Source: Heterocephalus glaber
Taxonomy: Eukaryota > Chordata > Mammalia > Rodentia > Bathyergidae
Assembly: GCF_000247695.1 (NCBI RefSeq)
Contig: NW_004624781.1
Location: 6,780,992-6,844,991 of the forward strand
Direction of reading: 5' to 3'
DNA length: 64,000 nucleotides
The translations under genes and the position numbers were made by a program. Positions 33,023-44,579 of the stretch are shown here, piece by piece. The notes below the pieces were generated by a model. The model did not search any database, was not told where the DNA came from, and saw only the letters and a list, made by a program, of their open reading frames with translations. How positions within the stretch are numbered: the first letter of the stretch is position 1; each line of letters begins with the position of its first letter.

Positions 33023-34754
33023 TGATGATACCAATCATTATGGGTAGTGGAAGGGTAATAGAAATCTCAAAGGTGTTTTCAAGCATTAATTCACTCTCAA
33101 AGTCCTTTTCAGATACAGGAAAAATAGGGATTTTTAACAAGTCTTAAAGTCTTTAAATGTGTTAAAATAATTAAGAAATCAAAATGTTCTACTCTTATCA
33201 AGTGATAGAACTATATGTTTTGTATATCTATATAATTTTGAATAGTTGTGTGTGATTGTGAAATTTAGAGAAGAAAAACCAGGTGTGTTTGAGAGAAACA
33301 AATTCCACTGCTGGCAACAATTCATTTTAGATATCAGCTACCAAATACATCCGATAATTCAAAGAGAAAGGAAGAAGTTTGTGATATGGGGTGGTATGCA
33401 TTTGGGAAATTAAGTAAAAGAAGATGGTGCAAGAAAGGAAATTTAAAACCAAACTTCCCTTTCACTCTAGTAAATACTGTACAGTTGTATTTCATATTTA
33501 GTCCAAATATGATTTTATTGTGGGAATGGTAAATCTCATAGTTTCTTTATGTAAAAGAACGTATGTAGCATTAAAAGTTCTCCATATACAATTTCTCCAT
33601 TCATTGTTAGTCACTTCTCACCTTTCTCATTTTTATTTCTGCACAAATTTTTACTTTTATTTTATACTTTCCCTCTCATTTTTATATACCTTTTCTTGCC
33701 ATACATATTTACCTTTGTTTTCATTTTACTTTATTTTTTTATTATGCATTCTACAAGTTTTTTTCCTACTTACCTATGAACCTTTCGTCTATCAAAGCCC
33801 ACATTCACTAATTAACCCACCAGTCTCCTTGAGGCATTGATTTCTTTTCCTCTCTTGAATATAAACTGTGGTGTGGCAGAACTCCAAATAAAAGTCATAA
33901 GAATTAAATTATAAATTGATTAATTTGATTTTAGGCAATCTGTAATACTTTTATTTAATTATAAAATTTCTTCAACTATAAAAAGAGCAATTAAAACAAA
34001 ATCTACAGGGACTTACCTAGCTCTAAAATCCTATGATTCTATAGTGTTTTCTCTTTTCTGTATTTTCCACTGTGTTGCTCTCATTCATTTAATAAATATT
34101 TACACACCTGCCATCATGTGTAGGCCACACATCTGAGGGAATCAGGAGATGTAGAAGACAGGGTTCTTGCTTTTGAATAAACTGTAAATGTCTATCCAGA
34201 GACAAGCAGTATCTGTATATTAACACCTAGTTATTTTCAGGCTGTTCCTGTTCTGTCAGAATAGATCCACATTTTCAAGACAATACCAGTTAACGTTAGT
34301 GCCCGCGTAATTTCCAGGTGAGAGGCAGAGTTGCTCTTGAACAAAGTATATGAAGATTTCTTTTTATATTCTTGTATATCTGGGAATCCTCACTGTAGTT
34401 ACTTTGTACCTTTATTTTATATTGTTTACTTGTTTCTAGTCTAGAATTTATCCATGACAGGAAAATTTGTCACAGAATTGAGACAGGTCTTCATTGTGAT
34501 TTGATAGATGATTGATTCTTCTCAGTCTCCTTTTCTGTACATGTATATGTCTGTTTATTTGTGTTTGTATAATCCTATTCAAGTATAATACTCTAGCAAT
34601 TGAGTAAATATGACCAGTAAGTATTTCTGCACCATATATATTTATTCTTTGTGCTTTGGTTTGCTTCTGCATCCATTTTGTAAGGACGCCTGCTTTGGAA
34701 ACATCTTTTTCTTTCACAGGCTGTATGTACTTCCTGGTAAAAATATACCACTCC
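33023..34754 (+). other. Intron 1, mostly unassigned
   Basis: About 1.7 kb of AT-rich sequence. A possible L2 fragment lies at 34085-34210 ('catttaataaatatttaca'). The pyrimidine-rich open frame at 33520-33840 has no recognised domain. Confidence 0.4.
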
Positions 34755-34880
34755 ATCAGCACTCTGGGAGGCTGAGGAAGGAGGCTCACAAGTTCAAGCC
34801 CACCCAGCCTGGTCTCCCTAGTGACACCTTGTCTCAAAATAAAAAGTAGACAAAAGGTTGGGGATGTAGCTCAGTGTGAA
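34755..34880 (+). mobile_element. B1-ID dimeric SINE, truncated at both ends
   Basis: The B1 half starts at 'atcagcactctgggaggctg'. The ID half is only 'gttggggatgtagctcagtg'. Confidence 0.75.
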
Positions 34881-34883
34881 AAA

Positions 34884-34920
34884 AATGTATATGTATATAT
34901 ATATGTGTATATGTGTGTAT
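34884..34920. repeat. (TATATG)n low complexity
   Basis: Imperfect TATATG/TGTGTA tract following the truncated SINE. Confidence 0.9.
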
Positions 34921-35427
34921 TACTCCACAGCAATTAGGAACAGTAGGATGGACTGGTCTGGAGGGAAGTGTTTGTGCTTATTAAAAGGCAACACCAAGAA
35001 TCCTTGTGATATAACTGCACTTTGTCTTGACTTTGGTGGTGGATACATACTGTTATGTACATATGATAATCTCATCTGTGTCAAATAGGAAATCAACTCT
35101 AATGTTTTCATTTCGTCATAGAAGTCATAGAATCAGAGTAAGTTTTTGGAAGTTGATTCTATCAGAGGAAACTTTTGATATTGTAAATGCAATTCTAGTC
35201 TTAAAAATTCAACATTGAAGAAAATAATATTTGTTTTTTGAGTAATAATACAGATGTTAAATTTAGTAGTGCACAGTCATCAGAAAAGTGTTCTTGATAA
35301 CTTAAAGTAGCATAAAATGTATTTGACATTGGTTGCAGCACACTCGTCTTTGCATCTAAAGAAACTTGCTGGTTTATCAATATAATAATGTTCAGAATTT
35401 ACCAATATTTCTGTAGATGTAGTGTCT
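34921..35427 (+). other. Intron 1, unassigned
   Basis: No repeat or exon recognised. Confidence 0.45.
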
Positions 35428-35429
35428 TT

Positions 35430-35513
35430 TTTTTTCTTTTGGTACCAGGGATCGGAATCGGGTCCTTGCTCTGGTGCAGCAGGCGGCAAAACCACTGAGC
35501 CAAATCCCCGGCC
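35430..35513 (-). mobile_element. ID SINE (antisense)
   Basis: T/C tail, ggtaccagg and 'gtgcagcaggcggc' arm. The perfect 16-bp target duplication agatgtagtgtctttt flanks it. Confidence 0.96.
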
Positions 35514-35540
35514 CAGATGTAGTGTCTTTTAAGTAGAAAT

Positions 35541-35624
35541 TTTTTTTTTTTGGTACCGGGGATTGAACTCGGGTCCTTGCGCTTGCGCAGCAGGCAATGA
35601 AACCACTGAACTAAATCCCCAGCC
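35541..35624 (-). mobile_element. ID SINE (antisense)
   Basis: A T11 tail, ggtaccgggg and 'gcgcagcaggcaatg' arm. It has its own target duplication (a(g/c)tagaaatttt), so it inserted independently 27 bp from the preceding ID. Confidence 0.96.
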
Positions 35625-35687
35625 AGTAACTAGAAATTTTTTGTGATAATCTAATGTTGAACTTTTAAATTTTAATTGAGCTTAATT

Positions 35688-35871
35688 TTAGTATTCTAGG
35701 GATTGAATCCAGGGCTCCAGCCCTTCTCAAAATTTATTTATGTATTTTTAAATTTTGAGACAGGATCTCACTAAGTCATTAAGTTGCCCAGGCCAACCTC
35801 AAATTTGGTGATCCTCCTGCCTCTACTACCCAGAGTGCTGGGATTATAAACATGCACCATCAACCCTGGCT
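35688..35871 (-). mobile_element. B1-ID dimeric SINE (antisense)
   Basis: The ID half has lost its middle. The B1 half has no duplication ('ttgcccaggccaacctc'). Confidence 0.8.
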
Positions 35872-38348
35872 TAATGTTGATTTTTAAAATATGTTTCAGC
35901 AGCGCAGTGTTTACATTGTCTATTTGCTACTTGTTGGCAGAAAGACTTTAGAAATTTTGAAAAATATGCATACTATTTTGCATTTCCTACCTGCAGTTGT
36001 TCACTGAGCCTGAGGTGGTGTCCTGCTTTTTAAAAATACATTTTTTATCCTGACTATTTTTAGCAGTCCAAAAGGTAACAAAGGTTATATTTACATTATT
36101 TCTCATTTATCCTTTTCACTCTCCTTTTCAAGACACTGTCAAATTCTTGACTCAAAATAATTTAGGCCATTCCCTCCCCACTTCACTCATACTTCCCGTA
36201 CACATACACATATCCAGGACCAAGTTAGGTAAATCTCATTCCTGTTTGTTGCTGTTGCTATTTTCCTGTCACTAGTAGATATTCCAATTAGCTAAAGCCG
36301 TGTTTTCTTTCTGTTGATGTTTATGATTTCTGCATTTCAGCTTGTTTTCCTGCAAAAGCTTTGGACACTTACTGAGACTCGTGTGCATGCGTGTGTGTGC
36401 GTATATCTGGCATTACAAAGCTAAACTTAAAGTAAATTGGCACAATACAGTCAGTTTGGCTATGTTGTAAGACTTTGTCAATGGCACCATCTTTCTATTT
36501 AGTGTTTAAAATTACTCATCACCACAACTTACTAAAGAAAACATGTTAATGACAGGTTAAATCCTACATGCAATGTGGCTTATTATCCTGTTTACAAGAT
36601 TGTGGCTTTTTGGTGAGATCCCCAATATAACCTATTAAGGATTTGATATGTGATTCTGTTTAAATAGTGATCTTTAAAATTTGTAATAGAAAGTACTTGT
36701 CATTGACTTCTTTGAAACATGATATGTATGTGGAAAGTACTTGAATCTATATTTGAATTATCTTATATAGGATTGTTTTTTCTTCAGGAGTGAGGCATTA
36801 TACATAAATGCCCAGAAGTAGACATTTTTAAAACTTTCTCAACTTCATGCTTCTATAATGCTTATTCTTTTATGCACTTTCTTACTCTTTCGCCTTCTCA
36901 CTGTGGTCTTACTCTTCCTCATCTGGTGTATTTTAAGCATGTATCTGTTCTTGACTAAAAAATTTTTGCTAGAAGAGCTAGCATGTGAAAATGATGTATA
37001 GGCCCTTAACCACATGAGCACAATGCATGCAGTCATTTTGTGTAAAAATTGTCAATAGAACTTTATCCACAGGTATATTAAAGGAAATATTTGACTGGAA
37101 TTAATTTAAGCCCAATTCTTATTCTTTTTAATACAGTATTTCTCAAACTCTGAGGCCTGCAGAATTCACAAATTGAGATCTGGTATTATTTTCAGACAAA
37201 AATCTTCAGTAATGTGTAAGTAGTTTTTATTTTTCATTGTGATTTATTTCAGTTTGTTGTTTTCTATATTAAACACAGTGAAACCTGAATTTACCAAAAT
37301 TCTTAAGAATTTGAAATATGTTCACCACATAGTAATTGCAAGTAACCAAGGACATCGCATGAATTATTGAAAGATGTCTTAAGATATTTCTTAAATCTGT
37401 ATTAATACTGTTTATTAGAGGCAAAATTCTCAATGTAAAGAATACTGGTTTAAGAGATTTGAGTTCTTGCCCAAGGCCTGCCACTAACTAGTCAAGAAGT
37501 CTTCAGTAAATCACCCTCTGTGCTTTAGTTTCTCTGGCTATAAAATGAAAGGTTGGACTGTGACTAATAATAAGATCCCTTCCCCTCCAGATATCAATTC
37601 CTGTCTTTTTTTTATAAATCAAGAATTAGTTATCTTTCAAAAGAGAGTTATCATATTACACATTTACGTTTTACATTTTGATTTTAAATTTTTGCTTGGA
37701 GATAGATATAGAGGGGTTCCAAAGTAGACTGGAGACAAATAAGACCTGCCGGCTCCAGAAATCTCCCTCACATAACCCATAAAGGGAAAGAGAAAATAAA
37801 ATAATGGTAACAGCTTCTGTGAAAGGAGCTCTTAGGGAGAGACTGGTAGGGGGAACTTTGGGCAGGATGAAGGCAAGGACTTGCAGTCTGGAAGGATGAT
37901 GGGTGAAGAGATGGCTAGAGGTGGAATAAAAGTATAGAAAAAGATGAAGATAGGTAGAAATGAATGAGAAACTTTGAAGTCAAAGGCTGTTACTTTTATC
38001 TCAGTTTTCACTGTCTCCTAGAATAGTGTTATATCTTAATAATATATGTTAAAATTTTATTGAATGAATGAATGACTTATCCAATACATTTTTAATTTTG
38101 CTGAATGTCCTAACAATGGGTATTGGTCCCTAGACTCAAGCCCCTAGTTTATGCATGTCAGCAATTATAGTTTTTAAGGTTCAGAAAAATGATTCTGAAT
38201 TATAGAAAAAAAGACATTGTGTTTCATAACATATGCTTGAGGAAAGTTATGAAATAAACATTCATTTAATAAATATTTTGAAAGTACCTATCCACCGTGC
38301 CTTGGATACTATCTAGGAATGGAAAAACAGGGTATTGGTAGTATATAT
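35872..38348 (+). other. Intron 1, mostly unassigned
   Basis: About 2.5 kb with few repeats, the largest repeat-poor stretch of the intron. A MIR lies at 37440-37555, and an L2-like 'ataaacattcatttaataaa' is near 38256. No exon is recognised, though conserved regulatory elements could be present. Confidence 0.4.
37440..37555 (+). mobile_element. MIR SINE fragment
   Basis: 'tgccactaactagtcaagaag', 'tgctttagtttctctggcta' and 'taaaatgaaaggttgg' are in MIR order. Confidence 0.6.
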
Positions 38349-38550
38349 TTTCTCCCCTCCCCTCTCTTCCCCTTCCCTCTCCTCCCCTTCCTCTCTCTTA
38401 GGGATTGAACTCAGGGCCTTCACAATGGGTTACACCCCAGCTTTTTAAATTATTTTTATTAATTTGGCCTTTTTGGACCTTTATTAATTTGCCCAAGCTG
38501 GGCTGAAACTTGGAATCCTCCTATCTCAGCTTTCTGGATATGCTGGGATC
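38349..38550 (-). mobile_element. B1-ID dimeric SINE (antisense) with CT-rich tail
   Basis: A (CCCCT)-rich tract at 38349-38398 replaces the tail, followed by an ID half ('gggattgaactcagggcc') and a B1 half. Confidence 0.8.
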
Positions 38551-38973
38551 AGTATATATTTCTGTGTGATACAGTATTATGAAGTAATTTAGTATAATTA
38601 TAAAGATTACAACAACTTGGAAAATGCTTATTAAATACACAATTCAAATACTTACATTCTCTGATTTTAGCCAGGTATGAGGATTAGGATACGGTCTGTT
38701 CTCAAGAAAGACCAAGGAATATAGTGAACTACAAACCTGATTTATTGTGAATGAAATTGTTGATTTTTTCTTTTGGTTGCTCTGTGCAAATCATAGTTTA
38801 AATGAAAATACACATAAATTTGTTTTGAAAAATATGGTAAACATATATCAACTGTAAAGAGGAAATACTATGTAGTGAAAGAGGAAAAAAATAAAATTAT
38901 TTGAAGAACAGTAGATTATCTTGTTTGGAAGAAAGATGAAGTTCTAGAAATGATGATCTCTGTTTTGTGTTGG
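38551..38973 (+). other. Intron 1, unassigned
   Basis: No repeat or exon recognised. Confidence 0.45.
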
Positions 38974-39053
38974 TTTTTTGGTATCGAGGATTGAACTCGG
39001 GACCATGTGCTTGTGAGGCAGGCGACGGAACCACTGAGCTAAATCCCTAGCCC
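38974..39053 (-). mobile_element. ID SINE (antisense)
   Basis: A short T tail, ggtatcgagg and body with 'gaggcaggcgacgg' arm. Confidence 0.94.
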
Positions 39054-39088
39054 CTGGTTTTGATAATTTAGGAAAATATGAGCTAGGA

Positions 39089-39165
39089 CAGTGATGGCGA
39101 ACCTTTTAGAGCTTTCAGTGATAACAGCTGGCTGTGGCATGTGTGCCATAGGTTTGCCAGCACTG
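39089..39165. mobile_element. hAT-type MITE (77 bp)
   Basis: The element starts cagtgatggcgaacct and ends with the inverted copy aggtttgccagcactg; 14 of the first 16 terminal bases pair. It is flanked by a perfect 8-bp direct repeat, agctagga, at 39081-39088 and 39166-39173. An 8-bp duplication plus CAG-type ends are the hallmarks of hAT transposition. The ends resemble, from memory, the OposCharlie/OC1 group known from bats, opossum and lizards. There is no coding capacity, so it must have been moved by another element's transposase. Confidence 0.85.
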
Positions 39166-39173
39166 AGCTAGGA

Positions 39174-39815
39174 TAACTAGGAAAATATATATTTTTTGAA
39201 AGCAAAAAATTTCTTTAAGTGAACTCAGGGGTGGTGAACTGGTCCATTGTTTTAACTTACTACTTTTGTATATAAGTTTGTATTTGCGACTGTCAGTTCC
39301 TATCTGGAAGGCGTTTGTTCCTTTTGCCGTTTCAGTAGTAGTTGATCATTCTAAAAAACTTTTCATGTTCAGGAGATTTTGTGTTTTATACATTTTTTCA
39401 AATGTTTCCTATGATTTTCACTTTTTCTTTTCTTTTCTTCAGAGTTAGCCTAAGTAACAAATGCTTAATTGCTTTTGCCTAATGGGTGAGATAAGAAATA
39501 AAAAGAATCTGAATTGATTGGACAGAGATTGAAAGGAGAAAAATCAGTCTCCATTGGTTGGTGAATGGGTAAAAGCCTTCTTATTAATGACTTCCCAACT
39601 TAGTTTTCTTTGACCTTTTTGGAATAGAGAGCATTTCCTTCTTATTTTGTTTTCAAAGAAAATAAATGTAATAGAGTTGTTAGGAAATACTAACTCATTA
39701 CTATGTTAAATATTTTTAGTACTTTTTTTTGCCTTGTAGTTTTTAACAGTATCTTTCCATTAACTTCTAAAGCCCAAAGTTACTTTTAAAACGGTTGAAA
39801 ATTAAGAGTAAACAT
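39174..39815 (+). other. Intron 1, unassigned
   Basis: No repeat or exon recognised. Confidence 0.45.
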
Positions 39816-39868
39816 GGCTGTGGTAATGTGTGTCTATAGTCCCAGCTACTCTGGAGGCTGAGAGTGAA
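39816..39868 (+). mobile_element. B1 SINE, 5' fragment
   Basis: Only 'gtctatagtcccagctactc' and 'ggaggctgag' of the B1 body remain. Confidence 0.7.
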
Positions 39869-40320
39869 GAGTTGGCATTTAACAGTCTTCTCAGAAAAGC
39901 AGGATATTACTTGCTAGACATATATATCTAAGTAAAATATGTGGGAACATTTAAACCTTCCTTAGGCTCATTTTCTAAGCCAATAGTGAGACTTGCAATA
40001 AAATAGGGTTCATTACTCAGATAAGCTTGAGAAGTCCTGTTACTTTATCAAATGACTGCTAAGCTTTAATTTTCTCTCTCTCCTCCCCTTCTCTTCTCTG
40101 CCTCCCCTCAGAGAATTGGAGTACTCTCGCCAAAGAGAGAGTAAATATATAAAAGAGATGTGTAGTATATACACCTAATTTACTTGTTCTTGGGAATCTT
40201 TTCTTTGGATATATTAAAACTAAAGTCTGATATGAAACACTTTCTGGGATATTCTGTTATTGAGTAAACTTTTTTCTGTAACAGCGGTCTATGAATATGA
40301 TAGTGCTGTGGAGTGTTTTC
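39869..40320 (+). other. Intron 1, unassigned
   Basis: A CT-rich tract lies at 40074-40110. Nothing else recognised. Confidence 0.45.
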
Positions 40321-40404
40321 TTTTTTTTTTGGTTCCGGGGATCGAACTCCGGTCCTTGAGCTTGGGCAGCAGGCGGCGAAACCACTGAGCTAAATCCCCA
40401 GCCC
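40321..40404 (-). mobile_element. ID SINE (antisense)
   Basis: A T10 tail, ggttccgggg and 'gggcagcaggcggcg' arm. The target duplication agtgttttcttttt lies on both sides. Confidence 0.96.
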
Positions 40405-40811
40405 CAAGTGTTTTCTTTTTTAAAAGTAAAGTATAAGTGATTCTACTTTGTATGTTTTTCTTTGGATTCATTATAAGTATCCATCCTCTATTTGTTGTAT
40501 CTGCTAAGATTCATTCACAGAGGATTTTTTTTTCTTGTACATTTTTGTGGCTTTAGAATAGGGACTCATTTTCAGGTAGGCTTCATGTATTGAAAACCTG
40601 GGTTGAGAGTGTCCCCCTTTAGAGCTGTTTTGCATTTGTTTCCCCAGGGACATCACTCGCCTGAGAACACTTTTATTATTAATTTCTCAGCTTAAGGTTG
40701 CTGGGACGATGCAAATGGCTTGAGCTCAAGCCATAAATCTATCTCAGCCAAGAGGCAGATTGAGGCAGACTATTAACTCCTGGTGCTAGTGGATGGGTTT
40801 TTTGTTTGTTT

Positions 40812-40881
40812 TTGCAGAAGTGCTGAATTGAACCCAGCTTGCATATGCTAGGCAAGTGTGCTTCTACTACATCCCTGGCCC
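40812..40881 (-). mobile_element. Old ID SINE (antisense)
   Basis: 'ctgaattgaacccagcttgc' and 'gctaggcaagtgtgcttc'. The older type lacks the ggtacc end. Confidence 0.75.
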
Positions 40882-41447
40882 AGTGGGTGGGTTTTTACAG
40901 TACAAGTATAGTCATTTGAAGCCTTTGGCTTTATGTAGGTGTCTCATTTCCAGTTCCCTATCTGATGTGTTTCTAAAGCTTTGTTTCCTGTTCCTGTAAA
41001 GTCTTCAAAAGCAAAAATCCCTTGGTTATTGAGGAGATCAGTAAATTTCCCCACCCAATATTAGCTTATTATAGACTATATTCAGGCTTTTTGTTTCCTA
41101 AGTGTTTTGAAGCCCTGAGAATTTCCATTAGTGCATTTTTGCAAGTTATTCTGTACATGTAAGAAGAATTTTGTTGTTGTTGTTTATTTAGGTGACCTAG
41201 GTTTCCATGTTATCAAAATTGGAAATGCATCCATTACATTTATAATAAATAAAAATGCTGAAGATATTCTCATTCATTTAAAAAGGGGACATGCTTTGTA
41301 CTTATAAAGGTAAAGTATATAATGTAATATTAGTGTGAATATTAGGGAGATAACATTCTTTTTGTAATTTTGTGTTCTTATTTGTATATCAGCCACTTAT
41401 ATTTACTTGTCTTAGGGTAGACTACTAGTTTTTTATTTTCCTTTTAG
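40882..41447 (+). other. 3' end of intron 1
   Basis: Unassigned sequence ending in a pyrimidine tract and acceptor (ttttccttttag) at 41447. Confidence 0.6.
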
Positions 41448-41477
41448 ATGTGACCTTATGTAATGGAAGATGATTGA
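41448..41477 (+). promoter_or_regulatory. DENND4A: Upstream AUG cluster at the DENND4A start
   Basis: The 22-nt leader part of this exon has three AUGs. AUG at 41448 is followed directly by UGA. AUG at 41458 is followed directly by UAA. AUG at 41463 opens a 4-codon frame that ends with UGA at 41475 and overlaps the main AUG at 41470. Start-stop elements and overlapping short frames commonly reduce initiation at the next AUG. The first AUG lies right at the exon junction, so it is present whichever first exon is used. Confidence 0.7.
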
Positions 41478-41780
41478 AGACAAGGGACCTCGTGTTGCCG
41501 ACTACTTTGTAGTAGCAGGATTAACTGATGTTTCAAAGCCTCTTGAGGAAGAAATTCACTTCAATGATGCCTGTCATAAAGTAGCTAAACCAAAAGAACC
41601 TATCACAGATGTTTCAGTTATCATTAAATCTCTTGGGGAGGAAGTGCCACGGGATTATATTTGCATTGATGTTACCCCAACTGGATTGTCAGCAGATCTC
41701 AATAATGGGAGTCTTGTGGGGCCCCAGATTTACCTTTGCTATAGAAGAGGAAGAGATAAGCCACCACTTACAGATCTAGG
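41470..41780 (+). CDS. DENND4A: DENND4A, first coding exon (residues 1-104)
   Basis: It encodes the N-terminus starting [20 protein letters not shown], an invariant opening of DENND4 proteins, and the beginning of the MABP domain (about residues 40-200 in the family). The start codon has A at -3. The donor is gtaagt at 41781, after two bases of a Gly codon (phase 2). DENND4A is a Rab GEF of the DENN family (reported substrate RAB10), and was first described as a protein binding an interferon-response-like element of the MYC promoter. Residues such as [16 protein letters not shown] distinguish it from DENND4C as I remember the paralogues. Confidence 0.95.
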
Positions 41781-42082
41781 GTAAGTAATTTCAATTAATT
41801 ATTGCTACTGATCCGAATAATATGTCTTCTAGATTTTGAAGTTAACTGTTCATTTTGTTCATTAGTAGAGGTATGGTAGCTTTAGAAAAATAGATATGTT
41901 TATATCCAGAATCTTATGTTCTTTTCCTGTTTATCTTTTGTCTCTTTCTGTCCTACAGGTTCCCAGCACTCTTATCTTTCCCTTAGATGCAAAAGACAGG
42001 ATTTGAAAAACATTCATAGAAAAGTACCAAAAATTGATGTATTGTCCTCATCAGAAACTTTTAATTTTTATTACTTTCTTTT

Positions 42083-42200
42083 GAGACAGGGTCTTTCTCT
42101 CTTTCCCATGCTGGTCTCAAAGTTCTAGGCTCAAGCATTTCTCCTGCCTCAGCTTCCCGTGTAGCTGGAACTATAGGCGTATGTCTTAGCACCCAGCTTT
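42083..42200 (-). mobile_element. B1-like SINE (antisense), monomer
   Basis: 'gagacagggtctttctctc', 'ctcctgcctcagcttcccg' and 'tagctggaactataggcg'. It lacks the 29-bp duplication and has Alu/FLAM-like wording, so it is old. Confidence 0.75.
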
Positions 42201-42339
42201 ATTTAAAGTACAGAAAAGGATGGCTTTTAAACATGCTGTAATGATTATAATGAGTGTTTAACTGTGTATCAAACAAGCATCTTGGGATTCAGTAGAGATT
42301 TACTTGGAGTACTGTATTGAATATGAGATTTTTTATTTA

Positions 42340-43290
42340 TAACAATATTATTAATTTACTTTACTAATTACCCTACAATTCACCCATTTGAAGTACACAA
42401 TTCAGTGTATCTTAGTGTATTCAGAGTTAGTAGCAGTCACCACAATATATAGTAGAACACCTTCATCATGGCAGAAAGAAACTACTCACTAGTAGTTGCT
42501 ACCTTGGTTCCCTAACCTCCTTAGCCCTAGACAGTCATAGTTTACTGTCAGTGTATAGATTTGCCTCCTTGGGAAATTTCATGTAAATGGAGTCATACTA
42601 TATATGGTGTTTTCTGACTTGACTTCTTTTACTGAGCCTATTTTTAGGGTTCATCCATATTATGTATCAGAACTTTATTCCCTCATGTGGCTCAAAAGCA
42701 TTCCACTATATGGCTATACCATAATTTATTTATCCATTCATCAGTTGATGGATAGTTGGGATATTTCCATGTCTTGACAATTATGAATAATGTTGTGAAT
42801 ATTCATGTACAAGTTTTTATGCAGACATATATTTCATTTTTCTTGTTGTATACCTAGTAGTAGAATCACTGGGTCATATGGTAATTCTCTGTCTAACCTT
42901 TTGAGGAACTGCCAGAATGTTTTCCAAAGCATCTCTACCATTTTGCATTTCTACCAGCAGTGTATGAGGCTTTCAGTTTCTCCAAATTGTCATTTTAGCT
43001 AGAGCTGTCCTAGTGGATGTGAAATGGTATCACTTCACAGTCTTGATTTGCACGCATCTGACAGCTAAAGATATTGAACATCATTTCATGTGCTTGTTGG
43101 CAAGAAATGTCTATTCAGATCCATTACCCTTTTAAAAATTGGGTTTTCTTTATCATTTTGAGCTCTAAGACTTCTTTACATATTCTAAGACAGTCCCTTA
43201 TTAGTTATATGATTTGCAAATAGTTACATTCATTCTGTGGGTTTTCACCTTCTTTATGGCTTTCTTTGAAACCATAAAGTTTTGATTTTG
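42340..43290 (-). mobile_element. Old L1 (L1M-type) 3' region, antisense
   Basis: A long run of antisense L1M phrases: 'ttcaccacaatatatagtag'-like start, 'atttgcctccttgggaaatt', 'ttatttatccattcatcagt', 'gtagaatcactgggtcatat', 'aactgccagaatgttttcc', 'accagcagtgtatgagg', 'ttagttatatgatttgcaaa'. It fills most of the first 1.5 kb of this intron. Confidence 0.8.
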
Positions 43291-43393
43291 TAGCTGCATA
43301 GTATAAGGCACAATGTTAAGTACAGCCTTAGGTGACGGAGGTAGTAATGGGTGTAGGAATTTGAGTTCAGTTGTGTCTCAGTTCTTGATTGAT

Positions 43394-43500
43394 TTAGAGA
43401 CAGTTTTGCTAGGTAGTCCAGGCTGGCCTTGAACTCACTCTCCCCCTCCCTTACCTTCCTGAGTGCCAAGATTAAACACATGTGCACCACCATGCCCAGC
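43394..43500 (-). mobile_element. B1 SINE (antisense), shortened
   Basis: 'gtagtccaggctggccttg' is followed by a CT-rich replacement and 'gcaccaccatgcccagca'. Confidence 0.8.
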
Positions 43501-43522
43501 AAGATCAAAAGGAAGAAGACAG

Positions 43523-43606
43523 GGCTGGGGATTTAGCTCGGTGGTTCTGTCGCCTGCCTTGCAAGCACAAGGTCCCAAGTTTGATCCCCAGTACCAAAAA
43601 AAAAAA
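43523..43606 (+). mobile_element. ID SINE
   Basis: Sense body 'ggggctggggatttagctcg' to 'cccagtacc' plus an A12 tail. Flanks share gaagaagaca. Confidence 0.95.
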
Positions 43607-43786
43607 AGAAGAAGACAAAGCACTTAAGCTAATGTTAAGGTTAACACAGTTATTGTGATTGAGTGTCAAATTCAGGTCTAAATTTTCAGTAAAATATTGT
43701 TGAGAGCCAGGAGCACAAGAGGAATTATATAATTAATTAGAAAGATATGATCATTTTATTTTTATTATTTTGGTTTGGGGGGAATT

Positions 43787-43965
43787 TTTTTTTGGTACTG
43801 GGGGTTGAACTCGGGACCTTGTACTTGTGAGGCAGGTGGCAGTGGGGGGGATTTTTTGAGCCAAGGTCTTGCTCTGTACTTCAGGCTGGTCTTGAACTCA
43901 CAGTTATCCTCCTGCTTCAGCCTCCCAAGTACTGGGATTACAAGCATGTACCACCATGTCTGTCG
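43787..43965 (-). mobile_element. ID + B1 composite (antisense)
   Basis: A T9 tail and the 3' part of a young-type ID ('ggtactgggggttgaactcg') run into G-rich sequence and then a B1 body ('gagccaaggtcttgctctg'). The ID has lost its 5' A-box part. Confidence 0.85.
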
Positions 43966-44323
43966 ATATGATTATTTTAGAAATAATTTAACCAATTCCT
44001 GAGTAAGCTTTATTTGTATAATAGGATTTTATATGAAGGACTGTTGATTGTTGTTAAAGACGTTACCTGTTATTAACCATTTTATATGAAACACAGAAAC
44101 ACATTTAATATCATAGAGTTTTTAAAACAATGTGAAGGACTACATTAAAGTCAAATTGGTGCCTTCTCTGAGGGAATAAACGAATATTACTAAGTGGGAG
44201 GTTTTCTTGGTGTTTGCTAGTGCCAGTATGGAGACTTAAAAAGTGGATGTCAAGCCTGCCCTTTATTAAAATCCTGTGATTTTTGCCACAGTAAAGAAGA
44301 AAAAAAGATATTTTTCACACAGA
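43966..44323 (+). other. Intron, unassigned
   Basis: No repeat or exon recognised. Confidence 0.45.
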
Positions 44324-44410
44324 TTTTTTTTTTTTTCAATGCTCTAGATAGAACTCAGGACCTTGTGTGTGTTAGGCAAGTGCTCTACCATAGAGCTACA
44401 CCTTCAGCCC
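44324..44410 (-). mobile_element. Old ID SINE (antisense)
   Basis: A T11 tail, 'gatagaactcaggaccttg' and 'ttaggcaagtgctctacc'. Confidence 0.8.
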
Positions 44411-44579
44411 TTTCTCACAGATTTTTAATTAAAGATAGATCTGAGGTTGTTTTCTGTTGAACTAAAACTCCTCTTGTAGCTAAAGGAAGTATTAGAGATG
44501 AAGGTATGCAAGAAGGTCCTATACTGTCTGAGCATGTAATTTACTGTAAAATTTTAACTTTGGCCAAAATGCAAATTTT

